From positions 1 through 25,085 of the forward strand of contig CAZZFV010000031.1 in the NCBI GenBank assembly GCA_964653855.1: DNA of 25,085 nt, in the 5' to 3' direction. This stretch comes from RGIG3528 sp964653855. GTDB taxonomy: Bacteria > Bacillota > Clostridia > Lachnospirales > Lachnospiraceae. Below are positions 16,004 through 24,806 of the stretch, piece by piece. How positions within the stretch are numbered: position 1 is the first letter of the stretch; each line of letters begins with the position of its first letter. A program made the translations under genes and the position numbers. The notes under the pieces are model-generated. The model made no database searches. It was not told the origin of the DNA and saw only the letters and a program-made list of their open reading frames with translations.

Positions 16004-16834
16004 ATGCCGACATTTATATTGGTTTTGTTGATTGTGATTGCAATACTTTTGATTGTTACGGTTTATCTTGTCTCTCCGAGAATTTTTAAAAAAGCAGACA
16101 GAAATCCGTTTTTGGGGCATGTTTACGCGCACAGGGGATTTCACGATAACTTGTCCGACGCTCCCGAAAACTCCTTAAAGGCATTTAAAAAAGCCGTCGA
16201 AAAGGGATACGGAATAGAGCTTGACGTGCAGCTTACACGAGACGAACAGGTTGTTGTTTTTCACGACAACGATTTAAAAAGAGTTTGCGGAATAGACGCA
16301 CCGGTAAATTCGTTTACGTATGACGAGCTCTTAAAACTTCATATTTGCGATTCGGAAGAAAAGATTCCTCTTTTTACGGAAGTTTTGGACGTTATAGACG
16401 GAAAAGTACCTTTGATCGTTGAAATAAAAATGGTTGATGCCAAAACTCGTGTATGCGAGCTCGCAAACGATATCCTTGTTAAGTATGACGGAAAATATAT
16501 GGTTGAATCGTTTCATCCGTTTGCGGTCAAATGGTTTAGGGAACATAGACCTAAATTGCTTCGCGGGCAGCTCTCGTGTAATTTTATAAAAGAAGGCATA
16601 AAGGAAACTTTCGGAATGTGGCTTGTGCATTACCTTCTTACGAATTTTATGTGCAGACCCGATTTTGTCGCATATTCGTGTGAATCGTACAACAATGTGT
16701 TTTTTAAGCTTTCAAAGCTTCTCGGCGCGCTCCCCGTTGCATGGACGGTGAAAAGTCCCGAAAAGCTTAAAGAGATAAAAAACAAATATAAGCTTTTTAT
16801 TTTTGAGGGCTTTGAGCCCGAAAAGTATCTTTAG
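16004..16834 (+). CDS. Membrane-anchored glycerophosphodiester phosphodiesterase
   Basis: A 276-residue protein starting at ATG 16004 with a strong GGAGGG at 15994-15999. Residues 3-24 form an N-terminal membrane helix. The GDPD TIM-barrel motifs follow: AHRG (His43, Arg44), PENS (54-57), ELDVQLT (Glu72, Asp74), VVFHDND with the catalytic His87, and LIVEIKM (Glu140, Lys142). The enzyme hydrolyses glycerophosphodiesters to glycerol-3-phosphate and an alcohol, using a metal held by these acidic residues. It could act on phospholipid head groups or on teichoic-acid-like polymers. The family is about 240-280 residues, so this is full length. It lies 29 bases after valS and 9 bases before the amidase gene, consistent with one transcript. 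Confidence 0.92.
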   Translation: MPTFILVLLIVIAILLIVTVYLVSPRIFKKADRNPFLGHVYAHRGFHDNLSDAPENSLKAFKKAVEKGYGIELDVQLTRDEQVVVFHDNDLKRVCGIDAPVNSFTYDELLKLHICDSEEKIPLFTEVLDVIDGKVPLIVEIKMVDAKTRVCELANDILVKYDGKYMVESFHPFAVKWFREHRPKLLRGQLSCNFIKEGIKETFGMWLVHYLLTNFMCRPDFVAYSCESYNNVFFKLSKLLGALPVAWTVKSPEKLKEIKNKYKLFIFEGFEPEKYL

Positions 16835-16843
16835 GGCAAAAAC

Positions 16844-17662
16844 ATGAAAGACCTTAAAAGAAAACAAATTATTAAGCGAAGACGAAGGATAGTGCTCGGA
16901 ATCATAGTTTTGCTTTTTGTGCTTCTTTTGTTTTTGATTCGCGGTCTTTTTGGCACGGTAAAACAGGCGGTATATGAGGCAAATATTACGCCGACTCCTT
17001 ATCCCACACTGTATGTGCGGATTACGCCAACGCCGACCGTGACACCGACGATATCTCCGACACCCGGACCCGTTATAGTAATCGACCCCGGGCACGGCGG
17101 GACGGACATCGGCACCGATTTACAGGGAAATGCCGATACGGTCGAAAAAACGATAAATCTCGAAATTTCGAAGGTATTAAAGGACAAGCTTGAAACTCTC
17201 GGCTTCACCGTCATCATGACAAGAAGTACGGACACGTATGTTTCGGTTTCGGACAGAATCGAGATCGCAAAAAATGCGGGAATCGATTCGGGTATTTCGG
17301 GGCTTCCCACGGTATTCGTAAGCATTCATCAAAATGCGGCTTCGATTGATTTGACCGATGTGTCGGGATGCGAAATTTATTATAACGATTCGGGGAACGA
17401 AAACAACAAAACGCTTGCGGAAAGCGTTTTGAAAGAAGTTTGCGAGTCGACGGGCGCCAAAGACAGAGGCGTAAAAACGGGCGACTTTGATATATTGTCG
17501 GGAAATCTTGATGTCCCGGTGATCTTAACGGAATGCGGATTCATGACTTCCGACACGGAATATGAGCTTTTAAAGAGCGACGATTACCGCGAAAAAATCG
17601 CGGAAGGCATAGTAAACGGACTCCTAAAATATTTTAAAAAGGCAACAAAGACGGGAAATTAA
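16844..17662 (+). CDS. N-acetylmuramoyl-L-alanine amidase (Amidase_3), membrane anchored
   Basis: A 272-residue protein. Residues 1-15 are Lys/Arg-rich, 16-34 form a membrane helix, and 48-76 are a short Thr/Pro linker (ITPTPYPT, ITPTPTVTPTI). The Amidase_3 domain covers about 77-265. All four zinc and catalytic positions are present: His84 in DPGHGG, Glu101 in VEKTIN, His162 in VSIHQNA and the catalytic Glu230 in LTECGFMT. The enzyme cleaves the bond between muramic acid and the peptide stem, acting outside the membrane. It resembles CwlD-like amidases in size but has an added wall linker. The ribosome site is weak (AGGGC at 16833-16837). The next gene starts one base after its stop, so the two are translationally coupled. 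Confidence 0.93.
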   Translation: MKDLKRKQIIKRRRRIVLGIIVLLFVLLLFLIRGLFGTVKQAVYEANITPTPYPTLYVRITPTPTVTPTISPTPGPVIVIDPGHGGTDIGTDLQGNADTVEKTINLEISKVLKDKLETLGFTVIMTRSTDTYVSVSDRIEIAKNAGIDSGISGLPTVFVSIHQNAASIDLTDVSGCEIYYNDSGNENNKTLAESVLKEVCESTGAKDRGVKTGDFDILSGNLDVPVILTECGFMTSDTEYELLKSDDYREKIAEGIVNGLLKYFKKATKTGN

Positions 17663-17663
17663 C

Positions 17664-20351
17664 ATGGGGAACAAATTAAGCGCAAAGCACACAATCTGTG
17701 CGGGATGTATTGCCTATGTTGTTCAGGCAATCGTAAACAATTTCGCACCGTTATTGTTTGTGAATTTTTCAAAGGAATACGGATTTTCGCTTACGGCGCT
17801 CGGATTCCTTGTTTTCTTGAATTTCGGAATACAGCTCATAATCGACTTTTTTTCACCTAAGGTGATCGACAGGATAGGCTACAGAGGTTCGATAATTTTC
17901 GGACATGTGTTTGCGATAATAGGTCTTGCGGGACTTTCCGTCTTGCCGGAAATTTTACCGAACGCATATTTGGGGGTAGTGATAAGCATTCTCTTTTACG
18001 CGGTCGGCGGCGGAATAATAGAAGTAATCGTGAGTCCCATGATAGAAGCGTGCCCCACGGAGAACAAGGCAGGCGTAATGAGCTTTTTGCATTCGTTTTA
18101 TTGCTGGGGACAGGCTTTTGTAATAATCGTGAGCACCGTATTCTTTGCACTCTTCGGCATAGAAAACTGGCATACGCTTTCGGTATGCTGGGCGATACTT
18201 CCCGCACTCAACGCGATTTACTTGTTCTTTGTGCCGATAGATGCCGATACGGAAAGCGAAGATAAGTCGGGATACAAAGATCTCATATCAAACGGTATTT
18301 TTTGGGTTTTATTCGTCCTCATGTTTTGTTCGGGAGCTTCCGAGCAAAGTATGAGCCAATGGGCGTCAACGTTTGCCGAAAGCGCTCTTAACGTAAACAA
18401 AACCGTCGGTGACATTTGCGGACCGTGCCTCTTTGCGATATTTATGGGAGCATCGAGAACATTTTACGCAAAGTTTTCCGAAAAGATAAAATTGCAAAGA
18501 TTTATGATATACAGCTGTTTCCTCGGAGTGTTTGCATATCTTCTCGCAATACTTTCGGGAAATCCTGTTATTTCCCTTGTGGGATGTGTTCTTGTGGGAG
18601 CCTCGGTCGGAGTGCTCTGGCCGGGCACGTTTTCACTTGCGGCATCAAAGCTCCCGAGCGGCGGAACGCTTATGTATGCGCTCCTTGCACTTGCGGGAGA
18701 CCTGGGGTGCAGCTCGGGACCTGCCATCGTCGGGATAGTTGCGGGTTGGTTTAACGAAAATCTTAAGAAAGGACTGTTCATTGCATTAATTTTCCCGATT
18801 GCAATGATAATTACCATCATGAAGGTAAACAAAAAACTTGCAAACAAAATCCTAAAAGACAAAAAGACATGGATCGGTGTTTGCTCGGCGGCACTTATTG
18901 TTGTGCTTTCTTCCTTTGCGAGCGGATGCGGCGACAACAAATCAATCACCACGCCGACACCCACACCCACGAAGATTGTTGTTGAAACGCCCGTGCCTCT
19001 CATTACGGCAACACCTACGACAGCGGTAGTTGTTACAGCAACACCGACACCGACATCAACACCCACGCTTGCGGCTACGGCAACACCCACACCCACGAGA
19101 AAACCGACTGCGACACCCACTCCCGAAAGCGTTACGGAGTTTGAGGGAATTACAATCACACCCCGCACGGGAACGGTATTCGCAACCGATTCGATTAACA
19201 TAAGACGCGGTCCCGGCACGACTTACAAGGTAGTCGGCGGAGGAAAGGTAAACGAAGAATTTAAGGTTACAGGCGAAACGTCAAACGGCTGGTGGCAAAT
19301 ATCCTACACCGGTGGAACGGCATATATAAGCAAGGAATACTCCGCGGTCAAGGGCACAATGCCGACTGTTCAGGTAACCGCTACACCCGTTCCGACAAAA
19401 GCACCCGCAACAGCTACACCCACACCCAATCCTACCGCGACACCCGTTCCCACGGAAGCGGCAAAGCCCGATTTTGATTCGTACGTAAATTTCACGGGAA
19501 CTTCTTACATCGCGGTTGATGCAAAAACCGGTGAAGTGCTTCATGCATACAAGGAAAATACGCAGGTAAGTCCCGCGTCGCTCACGAAGATGATGACGGC
19601 TATAATTGCGGTTGAGCAGTATTACATAACGGATACCTGTCCCACAACTCTTGAAACGCTCCGCTGGAATGACATAGATTATAACGGAGTTACATACGAG
19701 GGCATCGATAACGAGATGACGACGTTTGCTAACCGTGTAAAGAACGCAACGGGAAAGACCTATTCTTTTGAGGATTGGCAGACCGCTTCCTATACGGTTG
19801 AAGAGCGTCTTTACCAGATGCTTGTGTACAGTTCTGCGGACGCAGCCGAAGCACTTGCTTACATGCTTGAAGAAAATCTTGATTACTTTGCCGAAGAAAT
19901 AATGGCACAAAAGGCAGAGGAACTGGGACTTAAGGGAACTCATTTCACGAATGCCGTAGGTGCCGACGCAACAAGCGGCGATGAATTTGCGGGCAACGTG
20001 TCAACGGCATCCGATCTCGCAAAGATCGCGATTGAGTTCATGAAGGACGGAACGCTTCGCAAGATTGTCAAGTCAAAGACATATACCGTTCAGGCAAACG
20101 GAAACATTCCCGAAGTTATTCTTTATAACTCGAATCTTCTTGTTACGGATTCGACATATGCAAACGACAATTACACATCCATAGGCATAAAGACGGGTCA
20201 TACGGATCTTGCCGGATATTGCCTTGCGTCTTGCGGACAGTCGCTTGACGGACGTGAAGTGATTGTAATCACTCTCGGAAACGATTCGAGAGCGGAGAGC
20301 GCCGAAGAAAATTCGAGAATTTTGGATTACATATTCACATACGAAAACTAA
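17664..20351 (+). CDS. Fusion: MFS transporter + SH3b + D-Ala-D-Ala carboxypeptidase
   Basis: One open frame of 895 residues. Residues 1-385 form an MFS transporter with about 12 membrane helices (GFSLTALGFLVFLNFGIQ, DRIGYRGS loop). Residues 386-424 look like a complete lipoprotein signal: basic start MKVNKK, hydrophobic GVCSAALIVVLSSF, then ASGC with Cys422. Thr/Pro linkers follow at about 428-492 and 570-603, flanking an SH3b domain (about 500-562, INIRRGPGTTYKVV). A peptidase S11 domain ends the protein: SxxK is S639-L-T-K642, KTG is K843-T-G845, and the SxN position reads S724-A-D726. An ATG at 18819 (Met386) could start the second half alone but has no ribosome site. With 12 helices the MFS ends inside the cell, and the former signal would act as helix 13, placing the peptidase outside. 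S11 enzymes trim the terminal D-Ala of peptidoglycan stems. Confidence 0.85.
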   Translation: MGNKLSAKHTICAGCIAYVVQAIVNNFAPLLFVNFSKEYGFSLTALGFLVFLNFGIQLIIDFFSPKVIDRIGYRGSIIFGHVFAIIGLAGLSVLPEILPNAYLGVVISILFYAVGGGIIEVIVSPMIEACPTENKAGVMSFLHSFYCWGQAFVIIVSTVFFALFGIENWHTLSVCWAILPALNAIYLFFVPIDADTESEDKSGYKDLISNGIFWVLFVLMFCSGASEQSMSQWASTFAESALNVNKTVGDICGPCLFAIFMGASRTFYAKFSEKIKLQRFMIYSCFLGVFAYLLAILSGNPVISLVGCVLVGASVGVLWPGTFSLAASKLPSGGTLMYALLALAGDLGCSSGPAIVGIVAGWFNENLKKGLFIALIFPIAMIITIMKVNKKLANKILKDKKTWIGVCSAALIVVLSSFASGCGDNKSITTPTPTPTKIVVETPVPLITATPTTAVVVTATPTPTSTPTLAATATPTPTRKPTATPTPESVTEFEGITITPRTGTVFATDSINIRRGPGTTYKVVGGGKVNEEFKVTGETSNGWWQISYTGGTAYISKEYSAVKGTMPTVQVTATPVPTKAPATATPTPNPTATPVPTEAAKPDFDSYVNFTGTSYIAVDAKTGEVLHAYKENTQVSPASLTKMMTAIIAVEQYYITDTCPTTLETLRWNDIDYNGVTYEGIDNEMTTFANRVKNATGKTYSFEDWQTASYTVEERLYQMLVYSSADAAEALAYMLEENLDYFAEEIMAQKAEELGLKGTHFTNAVGADATSGDEFAGNVSTASDLAKIAIEFMKDGTLRKIVKSKTYTVQANGNIPEVILYNSNLLVTDSTYANDNYTSIGIKTGHTDLAGYCLASCGQSLDGREVIVITLGNDSRAESAEENSRILDYIFTYEN

Positions 20352-20362
20352 ACGTTACAGAC

Positions 20363-20404
20363 ATAAGAAGGTTTTGCTTAAAAATAAAAGCGGAACCTTC
20401 TTAT
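20363..20404 (+). terminator. Long hairpin after the MFS-peptidase gene, terminator-like
   Basis: The arms 20363-20379 and 20388-20404 pair over 17 positions (11 Watson-Crick, then two G-U wobbles, then four more pairs) around an A-rich 8-base loop. It starts 12 bases after the stop. No clean T run follows, although the 3' arm and flank are T-rich, so it may be a weak terminator or an mRNA-end stabiliser. Confidence 0.6.
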
Positions 20405-20479
20405 CTTCATAACAGAACGATATACGGGTCAAATATTTTTGACTTTAAAATCATTAACTGAAACGGGTACGGTAAACAG

Positions 20480-22423
20480 ATGGAACAATATAACGGCAGT
20501 CAGATAGTTGTTTTGGAAGGCCTTGAGGCGGTAAGAAAGCGCCCGGGCATGTATATAGGAAGCACGGGTCAGAGGGGACTTCACCATCTTATATGGGAAA
20601 TCCTTGATAACGGCATCGATGAACACCTTGCGGGATATTGCGATAAGATAGAAGTGATTTTGCGGAAGGACGGCGGCATTACGATTTCCGATAACGGACG
20701 AGGTGTGCCGGTCGACATTCACCCGACAAAAAAGATTCCGACGATAAGAGTCGTGTATACTATCCTTCATGCGGGCGGAAAATTTTCGAATTCCGTATAC
20801 AAGGTGTCCGGAGGACTTCACGGTGTTGGTGCTTCCGTAGTAAACGCTCTTTCAAAAAAGATGGTTGTCGAAGTACGCCGTGACGGAAAAGTTTACCGCG
20901 ACGAATACGAAAACGGCGGACATCCGGTGACAGCGCTTGAAAACGGACTTTTGCCCGTTGTGGGAAAGTGCGCAAAAAGTGACACGGGTACGCGCGTCAC
21001 ATTTTATCCCGACGAGCAAATATTTGAAACGGTTGAATTTAAGCCCGACATCATAGCAAAACGCTTAAAGGAATCCGCTTATTTAAACAAGGCTCTCACG
21101 ATAATCTTTAAGGATGAGATAAACAAAACCGAAACCAAATTTTATGAGGTTGACGGAATAAAGAGCTATGTAAATTATCTCACGAAGTCTGCGGAAAAAG
21201 ACGGAGACGGCTATAAGATACTTTTGCCCGAGCCCGTTTATATCGAAGGAGAAAGCAACGGAATAGAGGTTGAGGCGGCATTTACCTACACAAACTCATA
21301 TTCCGAACAGATAAATGCCTATTGCAACCGCATAAACGTGGTTGACGGCGGAACGCTTGTGACGGGCTTTAAATCGGCTCTCACGGGTGTTATGAACAAG
21401 TATGCGAGAGACTTGCAAATTTTAAAGGAAAAGGACGAGAATTTTGACGGCAAGGATATAAGAAACGGCATTGTCGCTATTGTGTCGATAAAGCATCCAG
21501 ATCCGCAATTTGAAGGACAGACAAAGAGCAAGCTCGGAAATACGGACGCGAAAATCGCGGTTGACGATGTGGTGAGCAATGAAATTTCAAGGTACTTTGA
21601 CAAAAATGTCGAAGAACTTAAAACCATTCTCGAAAACTCGATGAGATCGTACAACGCGCGTAAGGCGGGAGACAAGGCTCGAAATGCCGTTCTTAAGTCG
21701 CTCAACGACGTTGATACGAGGAGCAAGCTTGCAAGCTGTTCTTCAAAAAAACCCGAAGAGTGCGAAATATACATAGTCGAGGGTGATTCGGCGGGCGGTA
21801 CGGTAAAAACGGCAAGAAACCGTAAGACGCAGGCGGTGCTTCCTTTGCGAGGCAAAATCCTGAACGTCGAAAAGGCTCCGCTCGAAAGAATACTCACAAA
21901 CAACGAAATAAAGACGATGATTGCGGCTTTCGGCTGCGGCATAGGAGACGACTTTGATATTTCAAAGCTTCGGTACGACAAAATAATAATTCTTACGGAT
22001 GCCGACGTCGACGGAGCGCATATTTCGACACTTTTACTCACGTTCTTCTACCGCTTTATGCCCGAACTCATCATGGAAGGAAAGGTGTTCAGGGGACTTC
22101 CGCCGCTTTATAAAGTGGAATACGAGACGGCAAAAAAGAAGGGAAAAGAAGCAAAGTATCTTTTTAACGATTTCGAGCTTGAAAAATTCAGAAAAGAGGG
22201 TCACAAAATAGTGAACCTTCAGCGATACAAAGGTCTCGGAGAAATGGATGCGGATCAGCTTGCGGAAACAACGCTCGATCCCGCACGCAGAGTACTTGCG
22301 CAGGTGTCGATTTCGGATACCGTCGAGGCGGATGAAGTGACAACTCTTCTCATGAGCTCGAATGTGCCTCCGAGAAGGAGCTTTATAATGTCCGAAGCGC
22401 AATACGCAAATGTGGACGTATAA
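20480..22423 (+). CDS. parE: Type II topoisomerase ATPase subunit, probably ParE
   Basis: A 647-residue GyrB/ParE-family protein. The GHKL ATPase has Glu40 in WEILDNGIDE, Asp71 in DNGRGVP and the GGLHGVGASVVNALS loop (111-125). The TOPRIM domain has Glu434 in IVEGDSAGG, LPLRGKILNVEKA, and D507-A-D509-V-D511 in the metal-binding motif. The C terminus has RYKGLGEMDADQL. It drives ATP-dependent strand passage with the subunit encoded just downstream. Sequence alone does not separate GyrB from ParE. I prefer ParE because dnaA, dnaN and recF, the usual gyrB neighbours, are absent and because the partner lacks a GyrA box. No strong ribosome site is seen before ATG 20480. The spacing to the partner gene is 112 bases. 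Confidence 0.85.
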   Translation: MEQYNGSQIVVLEGLEAVRKRPGMYIGSTGQRGLHHLIWEILDNGIDEHLAGYCDKIEVILRKDGGITISDNGRGVPVDIHPTKKIPTIRVVYTILHAGGKFSNSVYKVSGGLHGVGASVVNALSKKMVVEVRRDGKVYRDEYENGGHPVTALENGLLPVVGKCAKSDTGTRVTFYPDEQIFETVEFKPDIIAKRLKESAYLNKALTIIFKDEINKTETKFYEVDGIKSYVNYLTKSAEKDGDGYKILLPEPVYIEGESNGIEVEAAFTYTNSYSEQINAYCNRINVVDGGTLVTGFKSALTGVMNKYARDLQILKEKDENFDGKDIRNGIVAIVSIKHPDPQFEGQTKSKLGNTDAKIAVDDVVSNEISRYFDKNVEELKTILENSMRSYNARKAGDKARNAVLKSLNDVDTRSKLASCSSKKPEECEIYIVEGDSAGGTVKTARNRKTQAVLPLRGKILNVEKAPLERILTNNEIKTMIAAFGCGIGDDFDISKLRYDKIIILTDADVDGAHISTLLLTFFYRFMPELIMEGKVFRGLPPLYKVEYETAKKKGKEAKYLFNDFELEKFRKEGHKIVNLQRYKGLGEMDADQLAETTLDPARRVLAQVSISDTVEADEVTTLLMSSNVPPRRSFIMSEAQYANVDV

Positions 22424-22535
22424 AAGAGTAATGCATAAATTGAGCAAAATACTTATTGATTAAATAACGATATTGCGGTTAAAGCAACTTTGACGGCAAT
22501 GAATACCTTACCTTAAACGAAAGTGAGTAATACTC

Positions 22536-24794
22536 ATGGCAGACAAAAATAAGGCTGAAAGTACAGCCGAGGTCATACAACTTGATTTTTCGGAAGAAAT
22601 GAAGACTTCCTATCGTGATTATGCGATGAATGTCATAATCGACCGTGCGCTTCCGGATGTCCGTGACGGACTGAAACCCGTTCAGCGTCGAATTCTTTAT
22701 GCGATGACGGAATTGTCGCTCGATCCCAAAAAGCCTCACAGAAAAAGCGCGCGTATCGTCGGAGATACGATGGGTAAATATCATCCGCACGGCGACTCTT
22801 CGATATATGAAGCGCTTGTACACATGTCGGAAGATTTTTCGATGTCGATTCCGCTTGTCGACGGACACGGAAACTTCGGTTCCATAGACGGTGACTCGGC
22901 AGCGGCAATGCGTTACACGGAAGCGAGACTTTCGGAAGGCGCAATGACGATGCTTGAAAATCTTGAGCACGGACTCGTGGAATTCAGGCCGAACTTCGAT
23001 AACTCGGAAAAAGAGCCGACTGTGCTCCCCGCAATGCTGCCGAATTTGCTCATTAACGGAACTACGGGAATAGCGGTCGGAATGGCAACAAACATTCCGC
23101 CTCACAATGCCGGGGAAGTGATATCGGGATGCATTGCCTATATGGATAATCCGGATATTACGATCGACGAGCTTATGACCTATATTCCGGGACCGGATTT
23201 TCCGACGGGCGGAATAATAGTAAATTCCGAAGCAATAAAGGAAATATACGAAACGGGTGAAGGAAAGCTGAAGGTCCGTGCAAAAACCGAAATCGAAAAC
23301 GGAGACAACGGCAAAAAGAACATAATAGTCACGGAAATTCCTTTTACGAGCAGCGGCAACAAGCAGCGTCTTGTGGAAAGCCTTGTTGAGCTCATGAAAA
23401 ACAAGACTTTCGAAGAAATAAGCGATGTGCGCGACGAAAGCTCAAAAGACGTAAGAATCGTGATTGAAGTAAAAAAAGACCGCGATGCCGTGAATCTCCT
23501 AAACGGACTTTTCAAAAAATCGATGCTCGAGGACACCTATACCGTAAATCTTCTTGCGGTAAAGGAGCAGCAGCCGATTGTATTTAACTTAAAGAGCCTC
23601 ATAAAGGAATTTATCGATTTCCAGGAAGAAATCTACACGAAGGAATACAAAAACAGGCTTCTCCGTGCGGAAGAAAGAATTGAGGTTGTGTCGGGACTCT
23701 TACGTGCGACGGATGTTATCGATCTTATTATCGAGATTTTGCGCGGAAGCACGGAAGTAAAGCAGGCAAAGGCGTGTCTTATCAAGGGCGACACGACGGG
23801 TATCCGCTTTAAGTCGGAAGAGTCAAAAAAGACGGCCGAAAAGCTTGATTTTACGGAACGCCAGGCGGATGCGATCCTTTCGATGCAATTGTCGCGTCTT
23901 ATCGGACTCGAAATCAAAAAGCTTCTTGACGAACAGGATACTTTAAATCAAAATATAGAGGAGTACAAAAAGATACTGGGCTCGGTAAAAGAGCTTCATA
24001 AGGTTATAAAAAAACAGCTTAACGAATTTAAAAAGAAATTCGGTTCGGACAGAAAAACATACATCACGACAATGGAACAGACAAATTATGTTGTGGAAGA
24101 ACGAATCGAAGACATTTATATATTGATCGATAAATTCGGCTATACAAAGTATGTCGACATGAACACCTATCAAAAGGCAACGAGCGAGCAATTAAAGGAA
24201 TTTGTTTATTGCATAAAGATGAAGAGCAACGACAAGCTTTGCGCGTTTACGGCGGAAGGAAACATGTACCAGGTTAAGGTGCAGCTCATTCCCAAAACAA
24301 AGCTTAAGGATAAGGGAATTTTGATTCATCAGCTCATAAAGCTGGGCAAGGAAGAAATAATACTCTATATGGGTTATGAAGAGCTTTCTGAGTGTTCTCT
24401 CCTCTTTGCAACGGAGTCGGGATATGTTAAAATGGTTGCGGGAATCGAATTTGAAACAACGCGCCAGCAGGTTCTTGCGACACGTCTTGACGCAGGCGAC
24501 AAGCTTGTTGCGATTAAGCGACTCACGGCAACGGATATTTTGTCCGAAAACAGGCGTGTGATAATGATTACGAATGCGGGACTTGTGCTTTCTTATCCGC
24601 TTACGGAAGTTGCGGAATTAAAGAAGGCAAGCCGAGGCGTAAAAGGAATTCTGCTTGACAAAAACGACAAAGTGACATATACACAAGTGGTGGCACCGAG
24701 CGACGAAACGATTTGTTATAAAGGAAACGAGATTTTAACCGGGAAAATCAAAACCGGAAAACGCGGTTCCAAGGGCAAAAAAACTTCTTTGTAA
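22536..24794 (+). CDS. parC: Type II topoisomerase cleavage subunit, probably ParC
   Basis: A 752-residue GyrA/ParC-family protein. The N-terminal half has the breakage-reunion core: DYAMNVIIDRALPDVRDGLKP, the quinolone-region motif KYHPHGDSSIYEAL and the catalytic Tyr127 in MRYTEARLS. The C-terminal beta-propeller starts at about residue 515. Where GyrA has the DNA-wrapping box (QRRGGKG-like) after the first blade, this protein has FGYTKYVDMNTYQKATSEQ. Only a degenerate SRGVKGI (699-705) appears later. Absence of the box favours topoisomerase IV, the decatenase used in chromosome segregation, over gyrase. ATG 22536 is preceded by AGTGAG. The end is basic (KTGKRGSKGKK). Confidence 0.85.
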   Translation: MADKNKAESTAEVIQLDFSEEMKTSYRDYAMNVIIDRALPDVRDGLKPVQRRILYAMTELSLDPKKPHRKSARIVGDTMGKYHPHGDSSIYEALVHMSEDFSMSIPLVDGHGNFGSIDGDSAAAMRYTEARLSEGAMTMLENLEHGLVEFRPNFDNSEKEPTVLPAMLPNLLINGTTGIAVGMATNIPPHNAGEVISGCIAYMDNPDITIDELMTYIPGPDFPTGGIIVNSEAIKEIYETGEGKLKVRAKTEIENGDNGKKNIIVTEIPFTSSGNKQRLVESLVELMKNKTFEEISDVRDESSKDVRIVIEVKKDRDAVNLLNGLFKKSMLEDTYTVNLLAVKEQQPIVFNLKSLIKEFIDFQEEIYTKEYKNRLLRAEERIEVVSGLLRATDVIDLIIEILRGSTEVKQAKACLIKGDTTGIRFKSEESKKTAEKLDFTERQADAILSMQLSRLIGLEIKKLLDEQDTLNQNIEEYKKILGSVKELHKVIKKQLNEFKKKFGSDRKTYITTMEQTNYVVEERIEDIYILIDKFGYTKYVDMNTYQKATSEQLKEFVYCIKMKSNDKLCAFTAEGNMYQVKVQLIPKTKLKDKGILIHQLIKLGKEEIILYMGYEELSECSLLFATESGYVKMVAGIEFETTRQQVLATRLDAGDKLVAIKRLTATDILSENRRVIMITNAGLVLSYPLTEVAELKKASRGVKGILLDKNDKVTYTQVVAPSDETICYKGNEILTGKIKTGKRGSKGKKTSL

Positions 24795-24806
24795 AAGGGG
24801 GCTGTT

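Noticed and set aside
20480..24794. Naming the pair gyrB-gyrA.
   Set aside because: There is no GyrA box and no dnaA-recF context; parE-parC fits better, though not proven.
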